64,000 bases of DNA, taken from the NCBI RefSeq assembly GCF_913773635.1, contig NZ_CAJYGQ010000010.1, positions 212,856 through 276,855 on the forward strand, read 5' to 3'. The stretch is from an uncultured Mucilaginibacter sp. Lineage in GTDB: Bacteria > Bacteroidota > Bacteroidia > Sphingobacteriales > Sphingobacteriaceae. The notes beneath the pieces are model-generated. The model had not been told where the DNA came from and ran no database searches. It worked only from the letters and a program-made list of their open reading frames with translations. Below, in pieces: positions 1 through 8,400 of the stretch. A program made the translations under genes and the position numbers. Positions within the stretch are counted from its first letter, which is position 1; every line of letters starts with the position of its first letter.

Positions 1-1116
1 AAATCCACGCTTTTCAATCTGGAAACAGGTTGCTACGTTGTGCGCAGTTTTCTCAGCAATTTGTTCAAGCGTCATTTTGCCTTGTTGGTGCAAGGCCAGC
101 AAAGCTGGTAAGGCATGCTGTACCAGCGGCCCTCCCGATGGTGCCTGCAGATAGGGCTGTGCTTTTTCCTCAATTGTGTGCGGAGCGTGATCAGTTGCAA
201 TAACGTCTATGCGTCCATCTAATACAGCTTTTAAAATACCGTCACGGTCTTCAGCCGTCTTAACTGCCGGGTTCCATTTTATCAGGTTACCTTTTGTAGC
301 GTAATCGGCGTCGCTAAACCATAGGTGATGCACGCAAGCCTCAGCAGTAATCTTTTTATCTTTTAGTGGGATGGTATTATCAAAAAGCTCGGTTTCCTTT
401 GCGGTAGAGATGTGCAGAATGTGCAACCTTGCGCCGTGCTTTTTAGCCAGTTCAACAGCCATTGATGACGAAAGGTAGCAAGCTTCGGTGTTACGAATTC
501 TAGGATGATAATCAATGGTAATATCATCACCCAATAATTCTTTATAGTGTGCAAGATTGTTTTTGATGGTTTGCTCATCCTCACAGTGGGTTGCAATCAG
601 CATAGAAGATTGCGAGAACAGGTTCTCCAAAGTTCGGGGGTTGTCCACCAGCATATTACCTGTTGATGAACCCATAAATACCTTCACACCGCAAACATTG
701 CGGGCATCGGTACGCAAAACTTCTTCAATGTTATCGTTAGAAGCACCCATGTAAAATGAGTAGTTAGCGAGCGAGTTTTGCTCGGCTATATCATACTTAT
801 CTTGCAAAAGCTGCTGGGTTAACGTGTTTGGTACGGTATTGGGCATCTCCATAAAAGAGGTAATTCCACCGGCCACAGCAGCGCGCGCCTCAGTATTTAT
901 ATCAGCTTTATGCGTTAAACCCGGTTCACGAAAGTGAACCTGATCATCAATTGCGCCGGGCAGCAGATGCAGCCCTTCTGCTTTAATCACTTCATCGGCA
1001 TGAGCATCAATGTTATTGTCTATACGCTCTATTAAACCATTTTTTACTAAAACATCGGCAACAAACTTTTGGCCTTCATTAACTACGGTAGCAGATTTGA
1101 TGAGAATGGATGACAT
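1..1116 (-). CDS. pyrC: Dihydroorotase, 3' end outside window
   Basis: Third enzyme of de novo pyrimidine synthesis, closing carbamoyl-aspartate to dihydroorotate. The gene reads leftwards off the window; 372 codons are visible from the ATG at 1116 (MSSILIKSATVVNEG), so roughly 70 C-terminal residues of this ~445-aa class are missing. Amidohydrolase landmarks appear in order: DDQVHFREPG (residues ~57-66), MEMPNTVP, CGVKVFMG (the usual place of the carboxylated Lys), ATHCED, LHILHIST and ATDHAPH with the late metal-binding Asp. The first His of the normal HxH metal pair is Gln59. A promoter-like TACCTTTA (complement of 1121-1128) lies 4 nt before the ATG. Allantoinase is the main alternative, but the MPNTVP and DHAPH contexts favour dihydroorotase. 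Confidence 0.93.
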   Translation of the reverse strand, partial: MSSILIKSATVVNEGQKFVADVLVKNGLIERIDNNIDAHADEVIKAEGLHLLPGAIDDQVHFREPGLTHKADINTEARAAVAGGITSFMEMPNTVPNTLTQQLLQDKYDIAEQNSLANYSFYMGASNDNIEEVLRTDARNVCGVKVFMGSSTGNMLVDNPRTLENLFSQSSMLIATHCEDEQTIKNNLAHYKELLGDDITIDYHPRIRNTEACYLSSSMAVELAKKHGARLHILHISTAKETELFDNTIPLKDKKITAEACVHHLWFSDADYATKGNLIKWNPAVKTAEDRDGILKAVLDGRIDVIATDHAPHTIEEKAQPYLQAPSGGPLVQHALPALLALHQQGKMTLEQIAEKTAHNVATCFQIEKRGF

Positions 1117-1302
1117 GAGGTAAAGGTATGCAGATTTAAATATTTATGGCCTATAAGTTTTAATGTGCCTTCAAATATTTGGACAGCGGTGATTACTCAA
1201 GAGCGTTATTAATACCCATAGTTACGGGATAAATACCCTAAAGGCGCCAGAACTGAAACATGTGTTATGTTTATTTCTTATTGAGTAAAATAATTAATCG
1301 AT

Positions 1303-1829
1303 ATGAAAAACAAACTTATTTTAGTTATGATGCTTGCGCTAAGTGTTTTCACATTTTCGGCATGCTCAGATGATGACGATGATGATGCAATGAAAATGCA
1401 GAACCAGATTTTTGTAAATGAAGCAGCAAGCGGCAACATGCTCGAAATTCAGGCTGGTGCTATGGCCGAGCAGAAAGGTGTAAGCCAGCAGGTAAAAGAT
1501 TACGGTCATCACATGGTTACTGACCATACTACCGCAAGTACTCAGTTAACCACCTTGGCTAATAATGAAGGTTTTACCGTACCAACGCAATTGCTTGAAA
1601 AACATCAAACAAAATTAATGCTTTAATGCCATTAACCGGTGTAGCGTTTGATAAGGCCTTTGCCACTTTAATGGTACAATCGCACGAGGAGCAGGTGAAC
1701 TTATTTGAACAAGCTTCAAACAACGTTGAAGATGACGATCTGAAAGATTTTGCGCGCGAAAAACTGCCGACTTTGAAAGCTCACTTAGAAGAGGCACGCC
1801 AACTGAATACAACCGTAAACGCACAATAA
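1303..1829 (+). pseudogene. DUF4142 lipoprotein, split by a 1-nt frameshift
   Basis: A DUF4142 (ferritin-like, all-helical) exported protein whose reading frame breaks in the middle. The first part, 1303-1626, starts MKNKLILVMMLAL, carries a lipobox FSAC and then Ser plus six Asp, which resembles the acidic surface-export signal described for Bacteroidota lipoproteins. The second part, from about 1614 to 1829, continues the domain without loss (INALMPLTGVAFDKAF, then QSHEEQVNLFEQASNN). The frames join if the A4 run at 1611-1614 had one more A, so a single-base deletion in a homopolymer is the simplest explanation; a sequencing error would look identical. A -1 slip on the AAA codon could also restore the frame, but no proper slippery heptamer is present. 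Function of the family is unknown. Confidence 0.8.
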
Positions 1830-1844
1830 TAGTAATTGTTGATT

Positions 1845-1879
1845 TGCCCGGGACGCTGGTATGGCCCCCGGGCATTTTT
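1845..1879 (+). terminator. Rho-independent terminator after the DUF4142 gene
   Basis: An 8-bp GC-rich stem, TGCCCGGG at 1845-1852 and CCCGGGCA at 1867-1874, with a 14-nt loop, is followed by TTTTT at 1875-1879. It lies 16 nt after the DUF4142 stop codon. Confidence 0.8.
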
Positions 1880-1989
1880 ATGATTTAACATTAGCTAAAT
1901 GTTATATTGGCTAATGGTTTTGTTGGTAAAATGACCGCTTGCCGACTAACTCAATAACCAAGTACTTTCCCACTTCTTTACTAAAAGCG

Positions 1990-1997
1990 TATCTTTG
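1990..1997 (+). promoter_or_regulatory. -7 box TATCTTTG of the DEAD-box helicase gene
   Basis: Exact match to the Bacteroidota -7 consensus TAnnTTTG. It ends 6 nt before the ATG at 2004, so the transcript would begin at or next to the start codon. No clear TTG -33 element is visible at the usual distance. Confidence 0.65.
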
Positions 1998-2003
1998 CCC
2001 GCT

Positions 2004-3347
2004 ATGGGCGTACCTTTCGATGATTTTAAATTTAACCGGCAAATATTAAATGCTGTTGCTGATGCCGGCTATACCGAAACCACACCGATACAGGAAAAAG
2101 CTTTTCCGCCTATTTTAAACGGTCAGGATGTGATGGGCATTGCGCAAACGGGTACAGGTAAAACCGCCGCCTACGTATTGCCAATAATCATGAAGTTAAA
2201 GTATGCACAGGGTAACGATGCACGTGCGCTAATTCTAGCTCCAACGCGTGAGCTTGCAATGCAAATCGAGGAAAACATACGCAGCTTTGCCGCCAATACC
2301 GATTTGCGTACCGTTATATTATACGGAGGCTTGGGCCCAAAAACTCAGATAGAAAATATAAAGAAGGGCGTTGATATAATTGTAGCTACCCCAGGCAGAT
2401 TTATGGATCTTTATCTTGCCGGGCACATTGTTACAAAGCCACTGCAGGTACTTGTACTTGATGAAGCCGACAAAATGATGGATATGGGCTTTATGCCGCA
2501 AATTAACCGCATTTTGGAAGTGGTACCTCGCAAAAGGCAAAATTTACTGTTTTCGGCTACCATGTCTGATAAGGTTCAAACCCTGTCTGGCAATTTTCTT
2601 GAATTTCCTACAGTAATTGAAGTTACGCCCCAGGCCACGCCCGCACAAACCGTAACGCAATCACTGTTTCACGTACCAAATGTAAAAACTAAAATAAACC
2701 TTCTTAAAAAGCTGCTTGACCGTAACGAGGATATCAAAAAGCTTATTGTATTTACTAAAACCCGTAATGCTGCCGAAGACGTTTATAAGTTTTTAGTGCG
2801 TAAATATGATGATCAGCAGGTTAAAGTGTTGCATGCCAATAAAGGCCAAAATACGCGTATTAATTCTATCAACTCGTTTAAAAATGATAATATAAAAATT
2901 TTAGTGGCAACAGATGTAGCCTCGCGAGGAATTGATGTGAGTGATGTAAGCCATGTAATCAACTTTGATGTGCCTATTGTTATTGAAGATTATGTTCACC
3001 GTATAGGGCGTACGGGCCGTGCGTATCAAAGCGGTGAAGCGGTAACTTTTTGTAACCCGGCAGAAGAATATTACGTTGGCAAAATTGAAAAGCTTATAAG
3101 GCAGCAAATTGCCGTGCAGCAAATACCCGAGGATGTTTTTATTGAAGAGACACCTTACGAGGAACGTCAGGAGCAGGCACGTGAAATTGACCTGCAGAAG
3201 CGTAGAGAAGACCCTGATTTCAAAGGTGCCTTCCATGAGAAAAAGGAGCGTGTAGAAAAGAAGCCAAAGCTTGGCCACAAGCAGCAGTTGGCAAAAAAAC
3301 ATGGTAAACCAAAAACAACCCGCGGTAAGGCCTTGCGCAAAAGATAA
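2004..3347 (+). CDS. DEAD-box ATP-dependent RNA helicase
   Basis: ATP-dependent RNA unwinding in ribosome assembly or RNA turnover. All core motifs are present: Q-motif TTPIQ (~26-30), Walker A AQTGTGKT (47-54), PTRELA, DEAD (153-156), SAT in LFSATM, and HRIGRTGR (332-339). A basic tail rich in Lys/Arg follows the second RecA domain, as in RhlE-like proteins. I start at ATG 2004 (MGVPFDDF); an upstream in-frame TTG at 1995 lies inside the -7 promoter box and so cannot be the start. 447 aa is normal for the family. Which RhlE/CsdA-type paralogue this is cannot be settled from the sequence. Confidence 0.94.
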   Translation: MGVPFDDFKFNRQILNAVADAGYTETTPIQEKAFPPILNGQDVMGIAQTGTGKTAAYVLPIIMKLKYAQGNDARALILAPTRELAMQIEENIRSFAANTDLRTVILYGGLGPKTQIENIKKGVDIIVATPGRFMDLYLAGHIVTKPLQVLVLDEADKMMDMGFMPQINRILEVVPRKRQNLLFSATMSDKVQTLSGNFLEFPTVIEVTPQATPAQTVTQSLFHVPNVKTKINLLKKLLDRNEDIKKLIVFTKTRNAAEDVYKFLVRKYDDQQVKVLHANKGQNTRINSINSFKNDNIKILVATDVASRGIDVSDVSHVINFDVPIVIEDYVHRIGRTGRAYQSGEAVTFCNPAEEYYVGKIEKLIRQQIAVQQIPEDVFIEETPYEERQEQAREIDLQKRREDPDFKGAFHEKKERVEKKPKLGHKQQLAKKHGKPKTTRGKALRKR

Positions 3348-3359
3348 TTTTCGGAAAGA

Positions 3360-3629
3360 ATGAAAATCAGAATAACTCCCCTAAACTTTGCCACAGCATT
3401 TTTTTTAGTACTGGCATTAATTACATGGCTGTTTAAACCGGCAAGTATTATTGATAAGCAGCCACAGCAGCTTACCGGCGCAATTGCTCTGGTTTTTTTG
3501 GTTTACGCTGTGGGCTCGGCTTTCCTGGACATGATTTTTCGTAATTTTTTTAAAGACCTAAAAGCCCTTTGGCTTATTGAGGGCAGTTTTATAGCGCTTA
3601 CAGTGGTTATATATTTACTTGTAAAATAA
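3360..3629 (+). CDS. Small three-helix membrane protein, unknown function
   Basis: 89 aa with three predicted membrane helices: residues ~9-26, ~38-58 and ~70-88. The middle loop is basic (FRNFFKDLK). It begins 12 nt after the helicase stop and ends 11 nt before gldC, so the three genes are probably co-transcribed. I do not recognise a family and no catalytic motif is visible. Confidence 0.75.
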   Translation: MKIRITPLNFATAFFLVLALITWLFKPASIIDKQPQQLTGAIALVFLVYAVGSAFLDMIFRNFFKDLKALWLIEGSFIALTVVIYLLVK

Positions 3630-3640
3630 TAATAGAATAA

Positions 3641-3970
3641 ATGAAAAGAGCTGAGATTAAATTAATTGTAGATCTTGACGATAATAACGTTCCTGAAAAA
3701 ATTACCTGGGAGTCTACTGATGCTGCAAACAAAGATGCAGTTCCGGTAAAATCTTTTATGCTGGCCCTCTGGGATCATAATTATAAAAATACCATGCGTA
3801 TTGATTTATGGACCAAAGATATGCCGGTTGATGAAATGAAGAAGTTTTTCTTCGAAACGCTGCAAACCATGGGCGATAGCTTTTTACGTGCTACAGGTGA
3901 AACAAATATTGTGGAAGATTTACGCGATTACTGTGCTCATTTTGCCGAAAAAATGGAAATTACACGGTAA
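3641..3970 (+). CDS. gldC: Gliding-motility-associated protein GldC
   Basis: Small soluble protein of the GldC family, found with gliding and type IX secretion genes in Bacteroidota but also in non-gliding members. 109 aa starting MKRAEIKLIVDLDDNN, with the typical EKITWESTDA segment, the LWDHNYKNTMRIDLWTKDMP core and a helical MKKFFFETLQTMGDSF stretch. In Flavobacterium, GldC accompanies GldB; no GldB is seen here. The biochemical role is unsettled in the literature, and an accessory or stabilising function is usually assumed. Confidence 0.88.
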   Translation: MKRAEIKLIVDLDDNNVPEKITWESTDAANKDAVPVKSFMLALWDHNYKNTMRIDLWTKDMPVDEMKKFFFETLQTMGDSFLRATGETNIVEDLRDYCAHFAEKMEITR

Positions 3971-4017
3971 TCTTTAACCGCTACGAATCTCTTTACAAAA
4001 ATTAATAGCCCAAACTT

Positions 4018-4452
4018 ATGTCGCCAAAATCGTTTTTGTCATTTGTTGGATTTATATTGTTACTAGCCGGTACATGGTGCCCTCTAATTACCGCTTTTGG
4101 CTTAAAAACTTACAATTTGTACGGTTTGGAAAAGGCGTTTGGCATGGTTGTCTTATTAATGGCGGTAGTAGGCTTAGCCTGCATCATATTGCGAAAATTT
4201 ACTATTGCGCGCCTTGCGGCCTGGATAGGGTTGGGTTTAGTATTATTGGTTTTTACTGCAGCGCAGTTAAAGGTGCATGATTTTTTCAGCTTCATACCAT
4301 TTAAGGGTATCGCGGGCTTTTTTACACATCAAATAAAATTTAAATGGGGCTGGTACTTGCTTTTTGCCGGCCCTGTTTTAAGCATCCTTGCCAACCCGAA
4401 AGAAAGATTTTCGCTAACGCAACAAACGACAACAAATGATGTTAAGTCATGA
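4018..4452 (+). CDS. Membrane protein of unknown function
   Basis: 144 aa, with four predicted membrane helices at about residues 6-28, 40-57, 65-83 and 108-126, and a short polar tail. It follows gldC by 47 nt and precedes the DUF486 gene by 12 nt, which suggests one transcript. No family is recognised. The segments around FKGIAGFF and KWGWYLLF have the look of a small sensor- or channel-like protein, but nothing in the sequence shows function. Confidence 0.7.
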   Translation: MSPKSFLSFVGFILLLAGTWCPLITAFGLKTYNLYGLEKAFGMVVLLMAVVGLACIILRKFTIARLAAWIGLGLVLLVFTAAQLKVHDFFSFIPFKGIAGFFTHQIKFKWGWYLLFAGPVLSILANPKERFSLTQQTTTNDVKS

Positions 4453-4464
4453 AATTGATTTAAT

Positions 4465-4842
4465 ATGCTGGCGCGTGGAATAAAAACAATATTGTTCCTT
4501 ATCATTTCTAACACGTTCATGACGTTTGCCTGGTACGGGCACTTGCGGTTCAAAGATTTTCAATGGGCAAAAAATTTACCGCTTATAATGGTGATTTTGC
4601 TTAGCTGGGGTATGGCTTTTTTTGAATACCTTTTCCAGGTACCTGCCAACAGGGCCGGTTTCCAGGAGGAGGGAGGCCCCTTTAGCTTATTACAACTCAA
4701 AGTAATTCAAGAGGCACTTACCATTACCATTTTTATGATATTTACCACGCTGTTTTTTAAAACCGAGAAAATTGCCTGGAACCATATGGTAGGTTTTGGG
4801 TTGATTATGCTTGCCGTATTTGTAGTTTTCAAGAAGTGGTAA
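4465..4842 (+). CDS. DMT-family protein, DUF486
   Basis: 125-aa inner-membrane protein with four helices, matching the DUF486 group of small drug/metabolite-transporter-like proteins: FMTFAWYGHLRF near the start, the FFEYLFQVPANRAG motif in the middle, LKVIQEALTITIF, and a final helix ending FKKW. Members are widespread and uncharacterised, and substrate and direction of transport are unknown. It stands 12 nt behind the preceding membrane gene. Confidence 0.85.
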   Translation: MLARGIKTILFLIISNTFMTFAWYGHLRFKDFQWAKNLPLIMVILLSWGMAFFEYLFQVPANRAGFQEEGGPFSLLQLKVIQEALTITIFMIFTTLFFKTEKIAWNHMVGFGLIMLAVFVVFKKW

Positions 4843-4902
4843 CTATAATAGGTAATTCCTCGTACGAAAAGATTTTTATTTCAACATATTTTGATTTATT
4901 GT

Positions 4903-4910
4903 TAGCTTTG
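4903..4910 (+). promoter_or_regulatory. -7 box TAGCTTTG of the hybrid kinase gene
   Basis: Exact TAnnTTTG match 46 nt before the ATG at 4957, implying a leader of about 40 nt. No TTG -33 element is seen at the usual 19-20 nt spacing. Confidence 0.5.
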
Positions 4911-4956
4911 ATTCGTTAGTCTCGCAAGGGCTGATATTACATTCTTATCCTATAAA

Positions 4957-7900
4957 ATGCTTAAGTTAAACTTCCGCACGCAGGTCTTAATTGGCTTTGC
5001 GTTATCCATTGTGCTGGTATTTATAGTCGGTATATTCTCTTTCCGCAGCATCAACCAGCTTCAAGATAATCAAAAATCTGTAGAGCATAGCCAGGAAATT
5101 GTAACTACATCACGCAATGTATTACAAAACCTTATTGACGCTGAAACCGGTATGCGCGGTTACGTGGCAACAAACAAGCCTAAGTTTTTAGATCCGTATA
5201 ATGCTGCCTTGCCACGTATCAGTCAAAACTTATCAAAGCTCGAGAGTTTGGTTATTAACGATGCCGACCAGCAAGGCAACGTAAACATGCTGTTTACGTT
5301 AACCAACAACCAGTTGGGGTTAATGAAAACCAATGTTGAGAAGCGTGACGACTTAGGTCTTGAGTACATGGTGGCTCACGATATGCTCATCAATGGTAAA
5401 GCGTTAATGGATAGCATACGCACAACTATTGAAGAAATTAACCGGGTTGAGACACGTTCTTTAACATTAGGAAAAGCACAAACAACAGAAGCTGCTTATT
5501 CAACTATTTTAACTATAACCACGGGTTCAATAATTTTTCTCATCATTATTGTTGTATTATTCTTTTATATACAAAAGACATTTGAACAGCAAAAGAAAAT
5601 TGAGGCAGAGATTAAAGATACCAATATTGAGCTTGGAAAAGTACTTGCCAATAATGAACAGCAAAACTGGCTGCTCACAGGCATAGGTTTGCTAAACGAG
5701 AAAATGCAAGGGCAGCAAAATGAAAAAGAACTTGCCGAAAATGTACTAAATGAGGTTTGTAAATATACTAACGCCCTAAGCGGAACTTTGTATTTATACA
5801 ATGAAAGTGATGAGCATTTAGATCTTTATTCTTACTATGCATTCCATGATTTAAGTGTGGTGAAACCCAAAATCAAGCTTTCCGAAGGTTGGATGGGTCA
5901 GGTAGCTCAGGATCAAAAGTCGGCCACCATTAAAGGCAATTTGAATGATAAGCTAAAGCTGCAAACGTCAATTATTGATCAGGAGCTTGCTGAGATACTT
6001 ATCGTGCCATTCTTCTTTGACAAAAAGCTTAAAGGCGTAATGGAAGTTGCGTTCCAGCAGCAGGTTAAGGAAGTTGATAAAGAGTATATTTTAGCTGCAG
6101 CCGATGACATAGGCATAGCCATTAACACCGCACAGGCTCGCACCATAATGCACGATTTGTTTGAAGAAACGCAGCAACAAGCCGAAGAGTTGGAAGCACA
6201 GCAGGAAGAAATGCGTGTAACTAACGAGGAGCTCCTGAACAAAACTGAGATGCTGCAGGCTTCGGAAGAAGAGTTGCGCGTTCAGCAGGAAGAGCTGCGT
6301 ACCATCAACGCCGAGCTTGAAGAAAAGGCCAGCTTGCTTGAAGAAAAAAATCAAGCTATCGAAGAAGCTCGCGAAGCCATAAACCTAAAGGTTACGGAGC
6401 TGGAAACTACCGGCAAATACAAATCGGAGTTTTTGGCCAATATGAGCCACGAGTTGCGCACACCGTTGAATAGTATATTGGTGTTAGCGCGTATATTAAA
6501 AGATAATAAGACAGATAATTTAAGTGAAGATCAGATTAAATACGCCAGCGTAATCTTTAACGCCGGTAATGACCTACTTACGCTTATCAATGATATTCTT
6601 GACTTATCAAAAATTGAATCGGGCAAGCTTGATTTAAATTATGATGACATCCGTGTGTCTGAAATCTTGAAAGACATGGAGATGCTCTTTGCCGAAGTTG
6701 CCGGTAATAAAAATATAAGCTTCACCAATCAGGTAACTAACGTGCCTGATGTTATATTCACTGACAAGGTAAGGGTTGAGCAGGTAATTAAAAATCTTCT
6801 TTCAAACGCCTTCAAGTTTACTCCTGAAAATGGCAGCATAGCTATTAAGGCGCTACCTGGTAAAAATGAGGGAACCATTAGTTTTGCCATTAAAGACAGT
6901 GGTATAGGTATAGCTCCCGAAAAGCAACGAATTATTTTTGAAGCATTCCAGCAGGCCGATGGATCAACCAGCCGTAAGTACGGCGGCACCGGTTTAGGCC
7001 TTTCGATAAGCAGGGAATTAGCGGCGCTTTTAGGCGGAGAAATTACGCTAACCAGCGAGGTTGGCCGAGGCAGTGAATTTATTTTAACAATTCCTGTGAC
7101 AGGTACGCCAACAGCCCGCAGCGAAGAAGAACCACAGGTGCCAACGGTTGAAAGCTTTAAACCTGTTTCTGAGCCGCTAAAACCGGCTTCACAGGCCCAA
7201 ATACTTAAACCAGGCCGCACAACTCCGCTGGTTGTAATTGTTGAAGATGATAAAAACTTTGCCGACATATTACAAGATTACGCCCGTGACCATGGATATG
7301 ATGCCCTCATGCTAAATGAAGGTACCAATGCTCCTGAGTTTATCAAAGACAACATGCCTGATGCCGTAATACTTGATATTATGTTGCCGGGTAAAGATGG
7401 CTGGCAAATATTGAAAGAGTTGAAAGCAGATGCTTCTACCAAAGATATACCGGTTCACTTAATGTCTGCCGGTGAGGCGGCTGCAAATCGGGTGCGTAAA
7501 GAGGGTGCTATAAGCTTTATGAAAAAGCCTATAAACACCGAAACGCTTGATAAGCTCTTTAACGATATGATGAGCCAAAGTGGTGTTTCGTTTAAACAAA
7601 TACTACTGGTTGAAGATCACGAGGCGCAAAGTCAGGCATTGAAGGACCTGATGCAAAAACAGGGAATTACGGTTGATCAGGCATTCAATGGCCAACAGGC
7701 ATTCAACATGCTGCAGCAAAATGAATATCAGTGTGTAATACTGGATTTGAACCTACCGGATGAATCGGGCCTTGACTTACTTGACCGTATCAAAGCCATT
7801 GAGCGTTTTGCCGAGCTCCCGGTAATTGTAAATACAGCTATGGAACTGGATAAAACATCAGTTAACCGCCTGATGCAGTATGCCAATGCCATGGTAATGA

Positions 7901-8397
7901 AAACCAACAAATCGGCCGATAGGTTGATTGATGAGGTTAACTTATTCCTGCACAAGGTAAGCTCGTCACCTTCATTAGAATCAGCTCCAAAAGCCTCTGC
8001 TGCAAACAAAGGGAAAGACAGCCTTAAAGGTAAAAAAGTGCTTATTGTAGATGATGATATGCGTAACATATTTGCCTTAAGCAGTGCATTGCAACAATAT
8101 GATTTAATTGTTGAGATAGCCAACGATGGCGATGAAGCGCTTGAAAAACTTGAAGCTACCGAAGGAGTTGATATTGTGTTAATGGATATTATGATGCCAA
8201 AAATGGATGGCTATGAGGCTACAAGACAAATAAGAAAACAAAACAAATGGAATAAATTACCTGTAATAGCACTAACGGCCAAAGCTATGAAAGAAGATAG
8301 AGAGAAGTGTTTGGCCGCCGGCGCTAATGATTACATAACTAAACCAATTGATATGGATCGTTTGATATCATTGATGCAGTTATGGCTAGAGGGGTAA
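4957..8397 (+). CDS. CHASE3-GAF hybrid histidine kinase with three receiver domains
   Basis: Membrane-bound sensor kinase of 1146 aa. Order: TM helix (~8-28), periplasmic CHASE3 sensor (~30-175), TM helix (~181-204), coiled coil, GAF domain (~235-395), a long Glu/Gln-rich coiled coil (~400-485), HisKA with phospho-acceptor His498 in MSHELRTP, HATPase_c (SNAFKFTP, DSGIGI, GGTGLGL), then three receivers with phospho-acceptors Asp807 (VILDIMLPG), Asp930 (ILDLNLPD) and Asp1077 (LMDIMMPK). The second receiver ends in a less typical MKTNKSADR segment in place of the usual KP. It starts a block with CheR- and CheB-type enzymes, with only 3 nt between it and cheR, so the three probably act in one pathway. 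The stimulus is unknown. Confidence 0.95.
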   Translation: MLKLNFRTQVLIGFALSIVLVFIVGIFSFRSINQLQDNQKSVEHSQEIVTTSRNVLQNLIDAETGMRGYVATNKPKFLDPYNAALPRISQNLSKLESLVINDADQQGNVNMLFTLTNNQLGLMKTNVEKRDDLGLEYMVAHDMLINGKALMDSIRTTIEEINRVETRSLTLGKAQTTEAAYSTILTITTGSIIFLIIIVVLFFYIQKTFEQQKKIEAEIKDTNIELGKVLANNEQQNWLLTGIGLLNEKMQGQQNEKELAENVLNEVCKYTNALSGTLYLYNESDEHLDLYSYYAFHDLSVVKPKIKLSEGWMGQVAQDQKSATIKGNLNDKLKLQTSIIDQELAEILIVPFFFDKKLKGVMEVAFQQQVKEVDKEYILAAADDIGIAINTAQARTIMHDLFEETQQQAEELEAQQEEMRVTNEELLNKTEMLQASEEELRVQQEELRTINAELEEKASLLEEKNQAIEEAREAINLKVTELETTGKYKSEFLANMSHELRTPLNSILVLARILKDNKTDNLSEDQIKYASVIFNAGNDLLTLINDILDLSKIESGKLDLNYDDIRVSEILKDMEMLFAEVAGNKNISFTNQVTNVPDVIFTDKVRVEQVIKNLLSNAFKFTPENGSIAIKALPGKNEGTISFAIKDSGIGIAPEKQRIIFEAFQQADGSTSRKYGGTGLGLSISRELAALLGGEITLTSEVGRGSEFILTIPVTGTPTARSEEEPQVPTVESFKPVSEPLKPASQAQILKPGRTTPLVVIVEDDKNFADILQDYARDHGYDALMLNEGTNAPEFIKDNMPDAVILDIMLPGKDGWQILKELKADASTKDIPVHLMSAGEAAANRVRKEGAISFMKKPINTETLDKLFNDMMSQSGVSFKQILLVEDHEAQSQALKDLMQKQGITVDQAFNGQQAFNMLQQNEYQCVILDLNLPDESGLDLLDRIKAIERFAELPVIVNTAMELDKTSVNRLMQYANAMVMKTNKSADRLIDEVNLFLHKVSSSPSLESAPKASAANKGKDSLKGKKVLIVDDDMRNIFALSSALQQYDLIVEIANDGDEALEKLEATEGVDIVLMDIMMPKMDGYEATRQIRKQNKWNKLPVIALTAKAMKEDREKCLAAGANDYITKPIDMDRLISLMQLWLEG

Positions 8398-8400
8398 TTT

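Noticed and set aside
1603..1640. Programmed -1 frameshift in the DUF4142 gene
   Set aside because: There is no X-XXY-YYZ heptamer in the zero frame and no downstream pseudoknot or hairpin close enough; single-base loss is simpler.
6729..7268. 179-codon open frame on the minus strand inside the first hybrid kinase gene
   Set aside because: It lies wholly opposite the HATPase and receiver coding sequence, has a Ser/Pro-rich composition typical of antisense shadows and no promoter.
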